Origin: Marinobacter aromaticivorans
GTDB taxonomy: Bacteria > Pseudomonadota > Gammaproteobacteria > Pseudomonadales > Oleiphilaceae
NCBI RefSeq assembly: GCF_002806975.1
Contig: NZ_NIHD01000014.1
Coordinates: 1 to 64,000 of the forward strand
DNA: 64,000 nucleotides
Reading direction: 5' to 3'
Shown here: in pieces, positions 9,283 to 18,545 of the stretch
Layout of the letters: each line of letters opens with the position of its first letter
Position numbering within the stretch: position 1 is the stretch's first letter
The notes under the pieces: generated by a model
Database searches by the model: none
Seen by the model: the letters and a program-made list of their open reading frames with translations, nothing else
What the model was told of the DNA's origin: nothing
Program-made: the position numbers and the translations under genes

Positions 9283-9661
9283 GAGGCACTCCCGGCACCA
9301 ATATTTTCACTGCAGAAATCTTCCAATGCCCATAGTGGGTTCTGGCATCAAACAACCGCGTCTTAACCTGATCAACCGAAAGTGACTCAAAACCTGGCTT
9401 TGGAGTGACCACAGCGACCTCATCCCATGACCTAGCCGGGGTATCCCGCCGCTCAGCCGCGAGAAACAAAAGCCTCAGCAGTTCATCACTTTGCTCGCGC
9501 GGCATCTTTTCGACAAGCAGCTCTGGCAATCCTATATCTGAGCACCCCACCGTGTAGGCGTAGCCTGGTACATGTCGAACATGGACACCATGGTGTTCAA
9601 TCGCATCCGCCACTGCGTTCTTATGGACCTCGATTCCATTCTCAAATTTTCCAAGAGCCAT
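9275..9661 (-). CDS. DUF4262-like protein
   Basis: 128 aa. The pattern HHGVHVRHVPGYAYTVGCSDIGLPELLV resembles DUF4262 (PF14081), small proteins with a 'GW.V....PFAYTIGL...G.PELI' signature and unknown function. First gene of the recombinase trio, overlapping the next gene by 8 bp. Confidence 0.6.
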   Translation of the reverse strand: MALGKFENGIEVHKNAVADAIEHHGVHVRHVPGYAYTVGCSDIGLPELLVEKMPREQSDELLRLLFLAAERRDTPARSWDEVAVVTPKPGFESLSVDQVKTRLFDARTHYGHWKISAVKILVPGVPRD

Positions 9662-9977
9662 CAGTACATCTCCAATCAGTCATTTACGACCACAGTACAC
9701 TGGAAATCATGGCCGCCAAGGTCTGGTTGCTTTTTTACCAAATGCCGCAGGCTATTTTTTTCGAAAACATTGCGGATTGGTGTCTTCAGACCCCATCACT
9801 ATACTGGCTGGGCCTGATACTTGCTCCAGGCCTGGTGTGAAGAAATTGGCCCCGCACGAGCAGACCGTTGAGATTACTCCTGGTCAAGCCTGACGATCTT
9901 ATTTGCATTTCTTCAGTCTTACCCTCCAGAAAGCCTCAAAAAACGCCCTCTCCCACCATTATACACCCATAAGATGG

Positions 9978-10111
9978 GATAATGCCTATTATCGCGCTTT
10001 TATTCTCCCTCATTTTCTTTAGTGTTTCTTTTGTTTCGTTAGTTTATAATTAATAAAATGAAACTCAGAAACTGACCAAGACAGCTCGCCGTCCGCGCTT
10101 AGTTGTCTAAG
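9978..10111 (+). promoter_or_regulatory. AT-rich regulatory gap with two inverted repeats upstream of kfrA
   Basis: The 481-bp gap 9662-10142 has no gene. It holds inverted repeats GATAAT-gcct-ATTATC (9978-9993) and CTTAG-ttgt-CTAAG (10098-10111), the latter ~30 bp before the kfrA start. KfrA proteins of other plasmids repress their own promoters through such repeats, so the second is a candidate autoregulatory operator. Confidence 0.4.
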
Positions 10112-10142
10112 TCATTGTTTTAATAGATAGGAAGGTGCACGT

Positions 10143-11240
10143 ATGGGTAGGCCAGCCAGTATCAGCGAAGCAGACATCATCAGAGCCGTTGAAGAGCTGC
10201 AGGAAAGCCGGAAACCAGTAAACCCATACCAGGTCCGCCAAATTCTTGGTAAGGGCTCCACCGCAAAGATTGCTCACTACCTTCACGGGCTGGACATCGA
10301 CTCCACCTACGAAGACTCAGAGTTCCAGGCAGCTATTGACCTGAACGCTGAGCGATCGGAGTACCTGGCAAAGCTCGTGCGGCCATTGATTTTTCAGCTG
10401 GAGGAAGAACAGCAGTCAGCAATTAATGAAGCGAAAGCCAAGTTCGAAACCCAACGTCAAGAACTCGATGAGCTGGCCAGAGGCCTTGAAGAAAAGCTAT
10501 CCGGTAAACAGTCAGAGGTTGAGACGCTGGAGACCAAACTGGCGAACCTAGAGAGCGAGAGAGACAGTCTCAAGGTCGACAATCAGCAACTCAGAATTGC
10601 CGCGGCCGCCAACCAGGAAAAGCAAATCGCGTTGCAGGAAAAAATTCACACTCAGGGCGAAGAAATAACTGAACGTAAAAAACAGCTCGAACAAGCCACT
10701 TCCGAGAAAGCGGCACTCGAACACCGTCACGATCAGCAACTATCCCGTTTAAGAGACGAGTTTGACGAACTCAAGGAGGAATTTGCCAGCTACAGGAACA
10801 AAGCCGAAGATCAATTTGCTGAGCATAGAACCGAGAAGGCAAGACTTCTGGAGCAGGTGGAAGAGCAGCGTGAAATTGCCAACCTGGAAGCAGTTGAGCG
10901 TCAGCGCCTTGAACAAGAGTTGTCTCACACCCGGGCGGGTGCAAAGAGCCTTCAGGAGTCTTTGTCCAATCAGAGCTCTATTATTGAGGACTTGGAGAGG
11001 CGTCTCACAGATTCAGAATCAACAGCCCAACGCGTTGCAGAATCCCTCAGCGAATTAAAATCCTCTTTTGAGGATGTGCAGCGGTCGAAGCAGTCGTTAG
11101 AGAACGCGAATCAAAGCCTTGCCGCAGAGGTCGAGTTTTTAAAGGACATTTTGAGGAAATTCCAAAGCATCCGAGATGAAATGGATTGGGAGGGAACCAA
11201 CACCCAGAGAAATGAGGACAATTCTAACGAATCGAAATAA
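10143..11240 (+). CDS. kfrA: KfrA-like DNA-binding coiled-coil protein
   Basis: 365 aa. Residues 1-80 match the plasmid replication-region DNA-binding domain (KfrA_N, PF11740): MGRPASISEADIIRAVEEL, NPYQVRQILGKGSTAKIAHYL. Residues ~85-345 form one long coiled coil rich in E, Q, L and R. KfrA binds DNA through the N-terminal helix-turn-helix and oligomerises through the coil, assisting plasmid segregation and repressing its own gene. The ribosome site is AGGAAGG. It stands alone between the recombinase trio and the relaxase region. Confidence 0.85.
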   Translation: MGRPASISEADIIRAVEELQESRKPVNPYQVRQILGKGSTAKIAHYLHGLDIDSTYEDSEFQAAIDLNAERSEYLAKLVRPLIFQLEEEQQSAINEAKAKFETQRQELDELARGLEEKLSGKQSEVETLETKLANLESERDSLKVDNQQLRIAAAANQEKQIALQEKIHTQGEEITERKKQLEQATSEKAALEHRHDQQLSRLRDEFDELKEEFASYRNKAEDQFAEHRTEKARLLEQVEEQREIANLEAVERQRLEQELSHTRAGAKSLQESLSNQSSIIEDLERRLTDSESTAQRVAESLSELKSSFEDVQRSKQSLENANQSLAAEVEFLKDILRKFQSIRDEMDWEGTNTQRNEDNSNESK

Positions 11241-11296
11241 CGCCGTGCACGGAGACGGGTGAAGTGGGTCCGCCTTACGCAACTTGTATGGATCAA

Positions 11297-11965
11297 CTAG
11301 GATTCGATGTCCGCACGCCTGGCGATTTGGTCACGAATTATTGCGCGGAGATAGTGCTGTGGCGCTGAGGTTTGTTTTGGGTCTGCAAAGTCCCGGGCAA
11401 AATCTGTTGTTGCTCCAAGTACAGATAGAATTTCCTCCTGGGTCAGGCTGTGCTGAAGACTACCATCCTCTTCGGAAATCAATCGCATAATTTGATAGAG
11501 CAGCTTGTTCTGCGTCTCTTTGCTCTCAAGCTCGAGAGTTTTCAGTTCTTCGCCACTGTCCGCTTCGGGCAGGTAAAACGGATAAATGCCACCGAGTTTC
11601 CACCAGGTCTTCAGGTGTTTCTCATCGCACGGAATCCTGTAGTTCTGTTTGAGGGCATCTACGATGAAGGCGATTTTCTTGATGGAAGGCGAATATAAAG
11701 AAAACCAACCACGGACGGTGCTGTAGCTTAGATCTCCGAAATTTTCCGGATCTTTCTCTCGAAGATATTGATAAAAACCCTGCATCTTTCCTCGCTGCTC
11801 TTTGAACCCAATCCGATCCAACAGATGCGATAGACGCGAGCCGGGGGAATCGAAGCTCTGAACTTCTTCCTGTTGCATAGCTATCATTTTTGCGACGCTG
11901 ATCTCGCCGTCTCCGGCCAAGTGGAGTGAGTTAAATCGACAAACGTTTATTGTCTCTTGTTCCAT
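11297..11965 (-). CDS. hypothetical, possible regulator
   Basis: 222 aa from an ATG; TTG and GTG codons just upstream are alternatives and no start has a clear ribosome site. The middle (SRLSHLLDRIGFKEQRGKMQGFYQYL, STVRGWFSLYSPSIKKIAFIVDAL) has the spacing of a helix-turn-helix found in some Xre- or CI-like regulators. The rest is unrecognised. It is convergent with kfrA and lies downstream of traI on the same strand, 180 bp after it. Confidence 0.55.
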   Translation of the reverse strand: MEQETINVCRFNSLHLAGDGEISVAKMIAMQQEEVQSFDSPGSRLSHLLDRIGFKEQRGKMQGFYQYLREKDPENFGDLSYSTVRGWFSLYSPSIKKIAFIVDALKQNYRIPCDEKHLKTWWKLGGIYPFYLPEADSGEELKTLELESKETQNKLLYQIMRLISEEDGSLQHSLTQEEILSVLGATTDFARDFADPKQTSAPQHYLRAIIRDQIARRADIES

Positions 11966-12154
11966 CACTTGCAAGATACGCCGGAATATAACAAGCGTCC
12001 ACGACGGACACCACTTAACGATTGCCGTTCTATGTGATCAGGCAGCAACAGCAGCTCATTGGACTCCATGTAAGTCGAAGAAAATTGTCATCTATTTTCC
12101 ATGAAAATAGCAGTTTGGGCGCAGGTTCTCAGCTTCGCGCCAGAGCGGATGGGT

Positions 12155-14038
12155 TCAGAGATGAATTTTTATTACTGGGTTGGCATTGAAGTTGTTCAAT
12201 GATGGGAAGCAGTCGCGGTTTAGCAGGTAAACGCGAAGCTCACTCCGTGACCGGACGCCCTCAACGCTGACCGAGACGATGTTCTTTCCGTTCATGCCTT
12301 TTTGGTGAATATCGAGGGCTTCTATTTCTTTCTGAAGCAGTGTGAAAACTCGTTTATCCCCTGCCCTTCGCTCGTAGATCTGCTTTTTAAGTCGATTTTT
12401 ATCAAGGAAATCATTGAAGATCGCTGGTGTCACAAGAGCAATGTGATTCTCAAGCACATGGACAGGCGCCTTGGGTTCATTCACGCGAATACGTTTGGTC
12501 GCAATACCGCGAAGTAACCAGGAGATAAAGTCGTTTTGACGGAGCACCTCTTCCTGGATCTGTCGGCGAGTTTTCCATTTGTCGGCAGCATCTTTCGAGG
12601 TAAGCCCTCTTTCTGGGCCCAACTTGCCCTCATCATTACTGGTAGTACTGCTGGATTTCGGATCAACCGTTTCGTTCCAGGATTTTGTTACCTGCCCTAC
12701 CCTACTTCCATCTGGTTTGCAGGTTTTCGTGGGCTTTTTAGGGACGCTGGCTGGTTCAGGGAATGGCAGAGAGACAGCTGACTCCAAGCTTTTATCGGCG
12801 GGGACTTGCGATTCTATGGCCTCTTTTACCCGCGGCTGATCTTCTGCCAAAGGATTTCCCTTTCGGTCTATCGGAGTCACCGTGCCATCAAACAAATCCG
12901 GTTGTGACGTTGGCCAGATGATCTCGTTTTTAAAGCACAGAAAGGTCAACTTTTGACGCCAGTTTTTAGCGGGGTCATCTATCTCTGCATACCAGACGCT
13001 ATCACCTTCTGGTGTCGCCACGATGCATTCATGATCTTTGAGGATCCCAAAAATAGTCACGACTGATTTTGGTATACCACTGTGGCCCTCGTTGAGCAAC
13101 TGGGCCCGGACTGCTTCTATTGTTGCCTTAGAAACAACCCAGGTGTACTCATCGGTGACCCAGAGTGCCGCGCCAGGCTTATTTCGGATCAGGTCCCCAT
13201 CGGCCACCAGTTTTCTTAACGACACAACCAATTTTTCGTGCAAAGGCACTGCCAATGAGTGGTCCGCTTTCTTCCCTGTATTTGCTCCGAGGTTCTTTGA
13301 CACACTCGCACCATCCGCTGTCCTCACAATTTCAGCTATTACGTGGCCTCCAAAAGTTGAATGCGACACTGTACTGAATAGTTGCGAGACCAGCTCCATA
13401 TCTGAAAACAGCCATTTGGTCGCCTCCGGTGTCAGCAATCTGGGCAACAGTGACATTCCTGATTTTTCGTGGAGCGTCTTTGCGAGGCGGGTATTTTCTA
13501 TTTTCTTGCGAAATCGATATTGATATTCAACGCCGGCCGGCAGATTTCCATACCAAGGGAACCACTGTTGGAACGTCGAGTTAGGGGCTCTGTAAACAAC
13601 CTCTAAATCGGTAACGATCTTGCCCAAATCATGAGCCAAAATCGCGATGAATGCTCCGAATCTCCAGCGATCTGCACCAGGACCAATGTTCTCAGGTTCA
13701 GCGTTTGGAGGCAGGATATATCCATGAGAAATTCTGACCCCTGCATGCAAAGCTTCCAGGGTGTGGTCAATCAAGCCACCCTGTTCCGAATGATGATGAA
13801 TCTCGGACGCGGGCAGGTTCTGAGCTAATTCTGCGAACTGTTGAATGGCATAAAGATAATGTCTGTTCCACACAACATCGGTTGCTGAAACTAATCGTTT
13901 GATCTTTGAGATCAATGATTGCCGGGATGGCGTGTTTAAAAGGTCTGCACCACTAAGAGCAACTGGGTGCATCGGTCTGAGAGTGGGCACTCCTGTGTCC
14001 TGGGTGGGCTCGTTTTTCTTCAGAAATCTGCCAATCAC
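12155..14038 (-). CDS. traI: MobH-family conjugative relaxase TraI
   Basis: 627 aa. I start at GTG 14038, which has GAGGAG at ideal spacing; a TTG six codons upstream is the only longer option. The N-terminal relaxase domain (TraI_2, PF07514) has the HHH motif at ~81-83 (EIHHHSEQGGLIDHTLEAL) and the HD motif at ~136-137 (ILAHDLGKI), the metal ligands of MobH enzymes. A low-complexity linker (~395-480) leads to a C-terminal TraI_2_C-like domain (ISWLLRGIATKRIRVNEPKAPVH). It nicks oriT and stays linked to the transferred strand. One regulon operator lies 60 bp upstream (14098-14126). No oriT could be placed with confidence. Confidence 0.88.
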   Translation of the reverse strand: MIGRFLKKNEPTQDTGVPTLRPMHPVALSGADLLNTPSRQSLISKIKRLVSATDVVWNRHYLYAIQQFAELAQNLPASEIHHHSEQGGLIDHTLEALHAGVRISHGYILPPNAEPENIGPGADRWRFGAFIAILAHDLGKIVTDLEVVYRAPNSTFQQWFPWYGNLPAGVEYQYRFRKKIENTRLAKTLHEKSGMSLLPRLLTPEATKWLFSDMELVSQLFSTVSHSTFGGHVIAEIVRTADGASVSKNLGANTGKKADHSLAVPLHEKLVVSLRKLVADGDLIRNKPGAALWVTDEYTWVVSKATIEAVRAQLLNEGHSGIPKSVVTIFGILKDHECIVATPEGDSVWYAEIDDPAKNWRQKLTFLCFKNEIIWPTSQPDLFDGTVTPIDRKGNPLAEDQPRVKEAIESQVPADKSLESAVSLPFPEPASVPKKPTKTCKPDGSRVGQVTKSWNETVDPKSSSTTSNDEGKLGPERGLTSKDAADKWKTRRQIQEEVLRQNDFISWLLRGIATKRIRVNEPKAPVHVLENHIALVTPAIFNDFLDKNRLKKQIYERRAGDKRVFTLLQKEIEALDIHQKGMNGKNIVSVSVEGVRSRSELRVYLLNRDCFPSLNNFNANPVIKIHL

Positions 14039-14097
14039 GTCGGGCTCCTCAATCAAAGCCCAGACGATAGCTCAGAGGAATTGCCAATAGATTAGTC

Positions 14098-14126
14098 AAA
14101 AGGTCAGTGCTCAGTGACCTTTTAAA
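14098..14126 (-). promoter_or_regulatory. regulon operator copy 2 (traI)
   Basis: AAAAGGTC (14098-14105), 10-base spacer, GACCTTTT (14116-14123), then AAA. Read toward traI it gives GACCTTTTGACTAATCT, with a -10-like TAATCT. The site also lies only ~20 bp before the divergent gene at 14147 and could overlap that gene's promoter or leader. Confidence 0.7.
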
Positions 14127-14146
14127 CACTGCGAAAAGGAGTTTGG

Positions 14147-14545
14147 TTGGACAAAATGCCAATAACTTCCACTTACCTTTTAAAGGCTAATCTACCGGTG
14201 ACCGATCAACAGCAAAAGCTTTTGCCATTTACTCTGCGACTTAAAGAAGACGATCACACGCTGATGAAATTGCTTGCGGCCATCGATGACACCATTGAAT
14301 TTCAATACGAGTTGCTAGACGCCGCAGTTTCCTGGGCTCATGCAAATAGAATGACGTTGCATCCGGTTGCGGTGCAAAAGGGGGGTGTCAAAAAATCATT
14401 CTATGTCGGCAACTCTGCATCATTGCTTGCTGACCTTGAACGATCCTGGAATTGCAATCCGACGCGTGCAGTCCATACCGCCCTATTCCACTACCTTCGT
14501 TATCAGTCTCAGGAACGAAATTTACTACCTGCCACTGCTGGGTAA
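14147..14545 (+). CDS. hypothetical small protein divergent from traI
   Basis: 132 aa from TTG, which has AAAAGGAG at 5-base spacing; the ATG three codons later (14156) would be 14 bases from that site. The protein is mostly helical (LPFTLRLKEDDHTLMKLLAAIDDTIEFQYELLDAAVSWA) with a C-terminal PTRAVHTALFHYLRYQ. It lacks membrane segments. Its size, helicity and position between the shared operator and the origin make a small DNA-binding regulator possible, but no family is recognised. Confidence 0.55.
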   Translation: MDKMPITSTYLLKANLPVTDQQQKLLPFTLRLKEDDHTLMKLLAAIDDTIEFQYELLDAAVSWAHANRMTLHPVAVQKGGVKKSFYVGNSASLLADLERSWNCNPTRAVHTALFHYLRYQSQERNLLPATAG

Positions 14546-15812
14546 CACCCCGTACTGAACCCCCTCGTATTGGTTTTTCTTTATCAAGAGCGGTCACATT
14601 TCACAGCTTTCCACAAACTTTCTGGTTGGCAATTTCAAAGTGAGTTAGATCCTGGACAGAAGGTTGATTATAAAAGCGGTGAGATCGTTGAAGGTCGCAC
14701 ACCTTCTAAATATAGTTGTTTGGTCTGACGTTTGTTGTCGAGCGCTGGGTTGAGGAATGGCGGTTGTTTTCATTTCAGTAGAAAAAAATGCAGCTTGTTG
14801 CGCGCTGGCGTTCTCGCCAGTGCATTTCCGTTCTAATGAAAAATTGCAGCAGGCAATTTCTGATTATTATTTTTAAAGACGGATTAAAAACGGGGTGATA
14901 ACGGTAGGTTTCATTGGTTAATTAGCTTTGAACCCTTTACTGGTAGGGATGGAGGTCTTTTGAGTAATCCGATTAACCACGCTCATACGGTCCGATTAAC
15001 CAAGCTGAAATAATCCCATAAACCGCATCCAAATAATCCCATAAACCACATATCCCCATTTCCTCCACAGGATACTAACAGGTTATCCAAAGAAGTATCC
15101 ACAGAATCAGTGGTTTATGACGTCTTTATCCGATAAACCTCAGTAAAAATACAGCCCATTTCATCCTCTATCCCATTAACCTTAGTAAAAGATCCTACAA
15201 ACCCCACTAATGTGAAATTCTCCATAACACAGTTTTGTTGACTATGTCGGTGATTGGTAACCGCTCGCGCTAGCGACTAGTGATCCAGTGTCCGTTCAAG
15301 TGTCCTGGCCTCTCTTGGCGTTCCCTGCCCTGCACCGCCCTGCCCTTCCCTCTTGGCCCGCTGGTGTTCCGCGTCCCAGCTGATCATTCACTAAAAAATG
15401 GCAAACGTTGGTGAACATAATTATTGGTGTGGTTTAAGGGATGTTTTGGAGTCCTTGGCGTATAAGCTCAAGCAAATTTCACTTGGCTGTCGTGTAAAAA
15501 AGATTATAAAACAGTGCCATAAAGCTGTTTGTTGGATTTTTAGACGTTGCTGGATAGCAGTCTGAGAGATGCAACTCCCCTCCCCTTCTTTGCATCCCAA
15601 GATCGTAGCAAGACGTTGTATTTAGCTATTTCTCTGACGCTTTAGAGATCGATGAGCCTTTTGCTGTCCAACTATGTCAATTCTTTGTTCAAAAAAGGCT
15701 TTTATTGATAATGTTTCCCGGGGAGCTGATAAAAATTGGTGTGGTTTGGGGGATTTTTTGGAGGGCAGAAAACTTTTTGGTGGGGTTTCAGGGATAAAAT
15801 TCTGGCCAGACC
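14546..15812. other. non-coding replication-origin region
   Basis: About 1.27 kb without a convincing gene. It holds the iterons and DnaA-box-like sites listed separately and a perfect hairpin CTGGCG-ttct-CGCCAG (14805-14820). It also holds a 29-bp imperfect direct repeat, starting ATTGGTGTGGTTT, at 15423-15451 and 15735-15763 (26 of 29 identical). These repeats, and GGTTTCAGGGAT near 15786, resemble inverted, degenerate iterons (reverse complement GGTTTATGGGA). The short frame at 15674-15910 overlaps rep and is a shadow. Confidence 0.7.
14968..15205 (+). repeat. oriV iterons with 23-bp periodicity and DnaA-like boxes
   Basis: Four direct repeats of TCCSATWAACC start at 14968, 14991, 15014 and 15037, exactly 23 bp apart (about two helical turns). 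Further copies start at 15129, 15171 and, degenerate, 15193, and one inverted copy (GTGGTTTAT) lies at 15110-15118. Between them are DnaA-box-like TTATCCAAA (15083-15091) and GTATCCACA (15095-15103). This is the layout of an iteron-controlled theta origin bound by the Rep protein encoded alongside. Confidence 0.85.
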
Positions 15813-16922
15813 TTAAAAAGGTATCTGTGATGACTTGCCTTCACTATTGTCATGCTCGTTGTCTTGCGATTGGCCTTCGTCTGACATCAGTGCACGACCT
15901 TCAGCTTTAGCCGTGATTTGGTTGAACACCTTCTGGGCAGCAGCTTGCTGTTTTGCAAATGAGTTGCTCGCATGCAATGTGAACAACCAATCGTAGATCT
16001 TCCCTTTATTTTTCTTAGGCTCCGCTTCGTACTTTTCTATGATGTCGCGCTCTACCAGCTCGTTGAGTGCTTCAATGATGATCTCCTTATCTTTAGCGAG
16101 CCGGTTTGCCGGATCCTTCCATGCGGCAATGAGCGTTGTAAGCAATATGTTGTATGGGCGACCTGGTCCGGCTTGAATCCAGCTGCAGCATAGCCGATCG
16201 TAAAACAAACGCGCGCGCTGACTCTGGAATTCAAAGAGTTTGCTGTATTTCGATCTGCGATATTTAGTGTTGGTGATGAGATCCGTAACTAGCGGATGAA
16301 AGCAGACGAACGCTTGGGCATCGCCTTTCTTCGGGGCGTCAGCGAAAAATAGAACTGGGAAAAAGTTGGCGTTGGCGAGTGTGCTTCCATCTTCCGATAC
16401 GAAACTCAGCCCTGCTTTGGAGAGAATTTCGAGCCCTTCCCTGATCTCGACGTAGTTATAGCTCTTCCCTTGCCTCTCCAACTCCTGGTGAATTTCGTAC
16501 AGGGAAAACTGCAGCCCGATGAGATGAAATTTTTTCTTTTTGTTTGGCAGCTGGGTCTCGTAGGTTTCCGCTCTTCTTTCAGTGGCTAGTTTTCGTAGTA
16601 CATCTTCAATCGCTTGTTCACGAGTTCCGGGAAATGCGAAGACACTTTCTCTCTCACCATTCTTGCCGATGCGTTCAATGTTGGCGGCTGTGATTGTTGC
16701 TGTAATTTCGGCGTTACCGTGAATGATCTTTCGCTGGAATTTTGCATCTGCCGCCGACGTAACGCCTGTGAGGATTTTGCTGCGTCTGTCATAGATGTAT
16801 TTCCCGATAACGTCATACAGCGAGAGCGTGTGAGTAAAATCCCGGTCGATAAGGGGGTCGAGGCCAAACAAGTCCAGTGCGAGCTGGACGTCATTTTGAA
16901 CCTTGTTAGCATTCATTGCCAT
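15813..16922 (-). CDS. plasmid replication initiator (Rep)
   Basis: 369 aa. I start at the ATG with GGAAGG just upstream; the longer frame needs a TTG 12 codons earlier. Features include an N-terminal helical region (QLALDLFGLDPLIDRDFTHTLSLYDVIGKYIYDRR), a middle with KFHLIGLQFSLYEIHQELERQ and EIREGLEILSKAGL, and a C-terminal winged-helix-like part. The layout fits theta-replication initiators with tandem winged helices, but I cannot assign an incompatibility group. Identification rests mainly on position: it lies between the iterons and parA, transcribed toward the iterons. It would bind the iterons, load helicase with DnaA and limit copy number. Confidence 0.75.
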   Translation of the reverse strand: MAMNANKVQNDVQLALDLFGLDPLIDRDFTHTLSLYDVIGKYIYDRRSKILTGVTSAADAKFQRKIIHGNAEITATITAANIERIGKNGERESVFAFPGTREQAIEDVLRKLATERRAETYETQLPNKKKKFHLIGLQFSLYEIHQELERQGKSYNYVEIREGLEILSKAGLSFVSEDGSTLANANFFPVLFFADAPKKGDAQAFVCFHPLVTDLITNTKYRRSKYSKLFEFQSQRARLFYDRLCCSWIQAGPGRPYNILLTTLIAAWKDPANRLAKDKEIIIEALNELVERDIIEKYEAEPKKNKGKIYDWLFTLHASNSFAKQQAAAQKVFNQITAKAEGRALMSDEGQSQDNEHDNSEGKSSQIPF

Positions 16923-17088
16923 TTTGCCCTTCCAATCATCCTGCCGGGATGGTCGCAATATTTTTTTTGGTATCGGCGCTATCTGTCGTTAGATGTTTCG
17001 TATCCAGCTGGCCAAAACTCGTCGTGTTTTCACCAATCGACCAAAAGTACCATCCTTTGAAATGAAAATAGCTTTTTCTGGCGCAATT

Positions 17089-17100
17089 GGTAACATTACC
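17089..17100. promoter_or_regulatory. palindrome in the rep-parA divergent promoter region
   Basis: GGTAA-ca-TTACC lies 56 bp before the parA start in the 233-bp gap between divergent rep and parA. Type Ia ParA proteins with an N-terminal helix-turn-helix repress their own operon, so this is a candidate par operator. A related half (ACGGTAACATT) occurs at ~20830. Confidence 0.45.
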
Positions 17101-17155
17101 AGTGATTATCCTAGCAATCGTACCGTTGTCAACTGGCAAATTTGAAGGAATTACA

Positions 17156-18535
17156 ATGTCCATCAACGATGATTCACGCTTTGACAAGTTAAAGGCGGCA
17201 ATTTCTAAGATGCATAAAGTGGTCAAGCGCGGTTTTAGCGTTATGGACCAGATGCCTGAGCTTGTTAAGGACGCACAAAAAGATAAGTACGATCCCGAGT
17301 GGGTTGAAACCTCTGAGGTAGACTCCCGGATTCAGCAACGTCGATACGGCACTACTCAAGCAGCAGAGATGGTCGGCATCAGTGTAGGCACGTTGTATGC
17401 GGCTGAGCAAGACGGCCGACTCCCTCCTCCCGAGTATCGTACCGATACAGCAAAAAAGGTTCGGGCTGGCTACACAGTTAACCATATCAACCACATGCAG
17501 AGAGTTCTTGGGACGTCACCATCGAAGCCTGAAAATTTGCCGGCGGCAATATGCGGGGTTCTAAATCTGAAAGGTGGCAGCCACAAAACCACAACTTGTC
17601 ACCTGTTTTCACAATACCTGGCCATGCGTGGTTATAAGTGTCTGGTTCTTGATACTGATCCTCAAGGTTCGCTGTCTTTCTATTTTGGCAAACGTCCGGA
17701 TTACGACATTAAGTATGAGAACACCTTTGCGCCGTTTATTCTTGAGGATGATGCTGCTCTTCGGGAGGTGGGACATCCAAGGGGGTCCTCCAAGAACTTA
17801 AGATACGCTATCCAAAAAACATACTGGGACAACATTGATATTATTCCGTCATGTTTGGAGAACCTGGCGATTGATCTGTTACTTCCTCAGTTGATGGAAG
17901 CCAGTCGTAAGCCCAAAATTGAATTCATCGCCAAGCTAAGAGAAGGCTTACGTGAAGTCGGGAAAGATTATGACTTTATCATTATCGATGGTACGCCCTC
18001 ACTTAACATGACCACGTTGAATGTCGTCAGTGCCTGTGACGTCGTCTTTGTTCCAACCCCGGCCGCCTTGTTGGATTTCGCGTCGACATTACAGTTTTCG
18101 AAGCTGATTTCGGATACTGCCCGTTCTTACATTGATATGGGTGTGGCACCTCACCTGCCAGATCTTCGTTACTTCATAACGAAGTTCAGTGGATCATCTT
18201 ATGCCCAATTCTTTGGCCAGATCATCAGGAAGGTATTCACTGTTGAGCGTGGTGATGTTCTGACTGCTGAAGCACACGCATCAGATGAAATTGGAAAAGC
18301 TAATGCATCCACATACTCGATTTACGAAAAAAACCCCTCAGATGCTGACAACCGGAAGAAGCTAAAATCCACGATTGAAATGTACGATCGTCTTTTTGCA
18401 GAAATGCACGACGCCCTTACTGAGACAGTTTTTGGCGATGCAATGAGAGGTTCACACCTGGATAAAATCGATGAAATTGTTGCCAAGGCAGGTGAAGCAA
18501 GGAAAGAAATTCGTGATGCCGGACACGCGGAATAG
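17156..18535 (+). CDS. parA: ParA partition ATPase (type Ia)
   Basis: 459 aa. I start at ATG 17156 (GAAGGA upstream) rather than the longer frame. An N-terminal MerR-like helix-turn-helix (~64-92, YGTTQAAEMVGISVGTLYAAEQ) is followed by the deviant Walker A KGGSHKTT (139-146), the A' motif VLDTDPQGSLSF (164-175) and Walker B FIIIDGTPSLN (~285). The extra DNA-binding domain marks it as type Ia, which both moves plasmid copies along the nucleoid and represses the par operon. parB starts 10 bp after its stop. Confidence 0.93.
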   Translation: MSINDDSRFDKLKAAISKMHKVVKRGFSVMDQMPELVKDAQKDKYDPEWVETSEVDSRIQQRRYGTTQAAEMVGISVGTLYAAEQDGRLPPPEYRTDTAKKVRAGYTVNHINHMQRVLGTSPSKPENLPAAICGVLNLKGGSHKTTTCHLFSQYLAMRGYKCLVLDTDPQGSLSFYFGKRPDYDIKYENTFAPFILEDDAALREVGHPRGSSKNLRYAIQKTYWDNIDIIPSCLENLAIDLLLPQLMEASRKPKIEFIAKLREGLREVGKDYDFIIIDGTPSLNMTTLNVVSACDVVFVPTPAALLDFASTLQFSKLISDTARSYIDMGVAPHLPDLRYFITKFSGSSYAQFFGQIIRKVFTVERGDVLTAEAHASDEIGKANASTYSIYEKNPSDADNRKKLKSTIEMYDRLFAEMHDALTETVFGDAMRGSHLDKIDEIVAKAGEARKEIRDAGHAE

Positions 18536-18545
18536 GAGATGAAAA

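Noticed and set aside
15674..15910. 78-aa frame in the origin region
   Set aside because: Low-complexity product reading through iteron-like repeats and overlapping the rep 3' end; no ribosome site.
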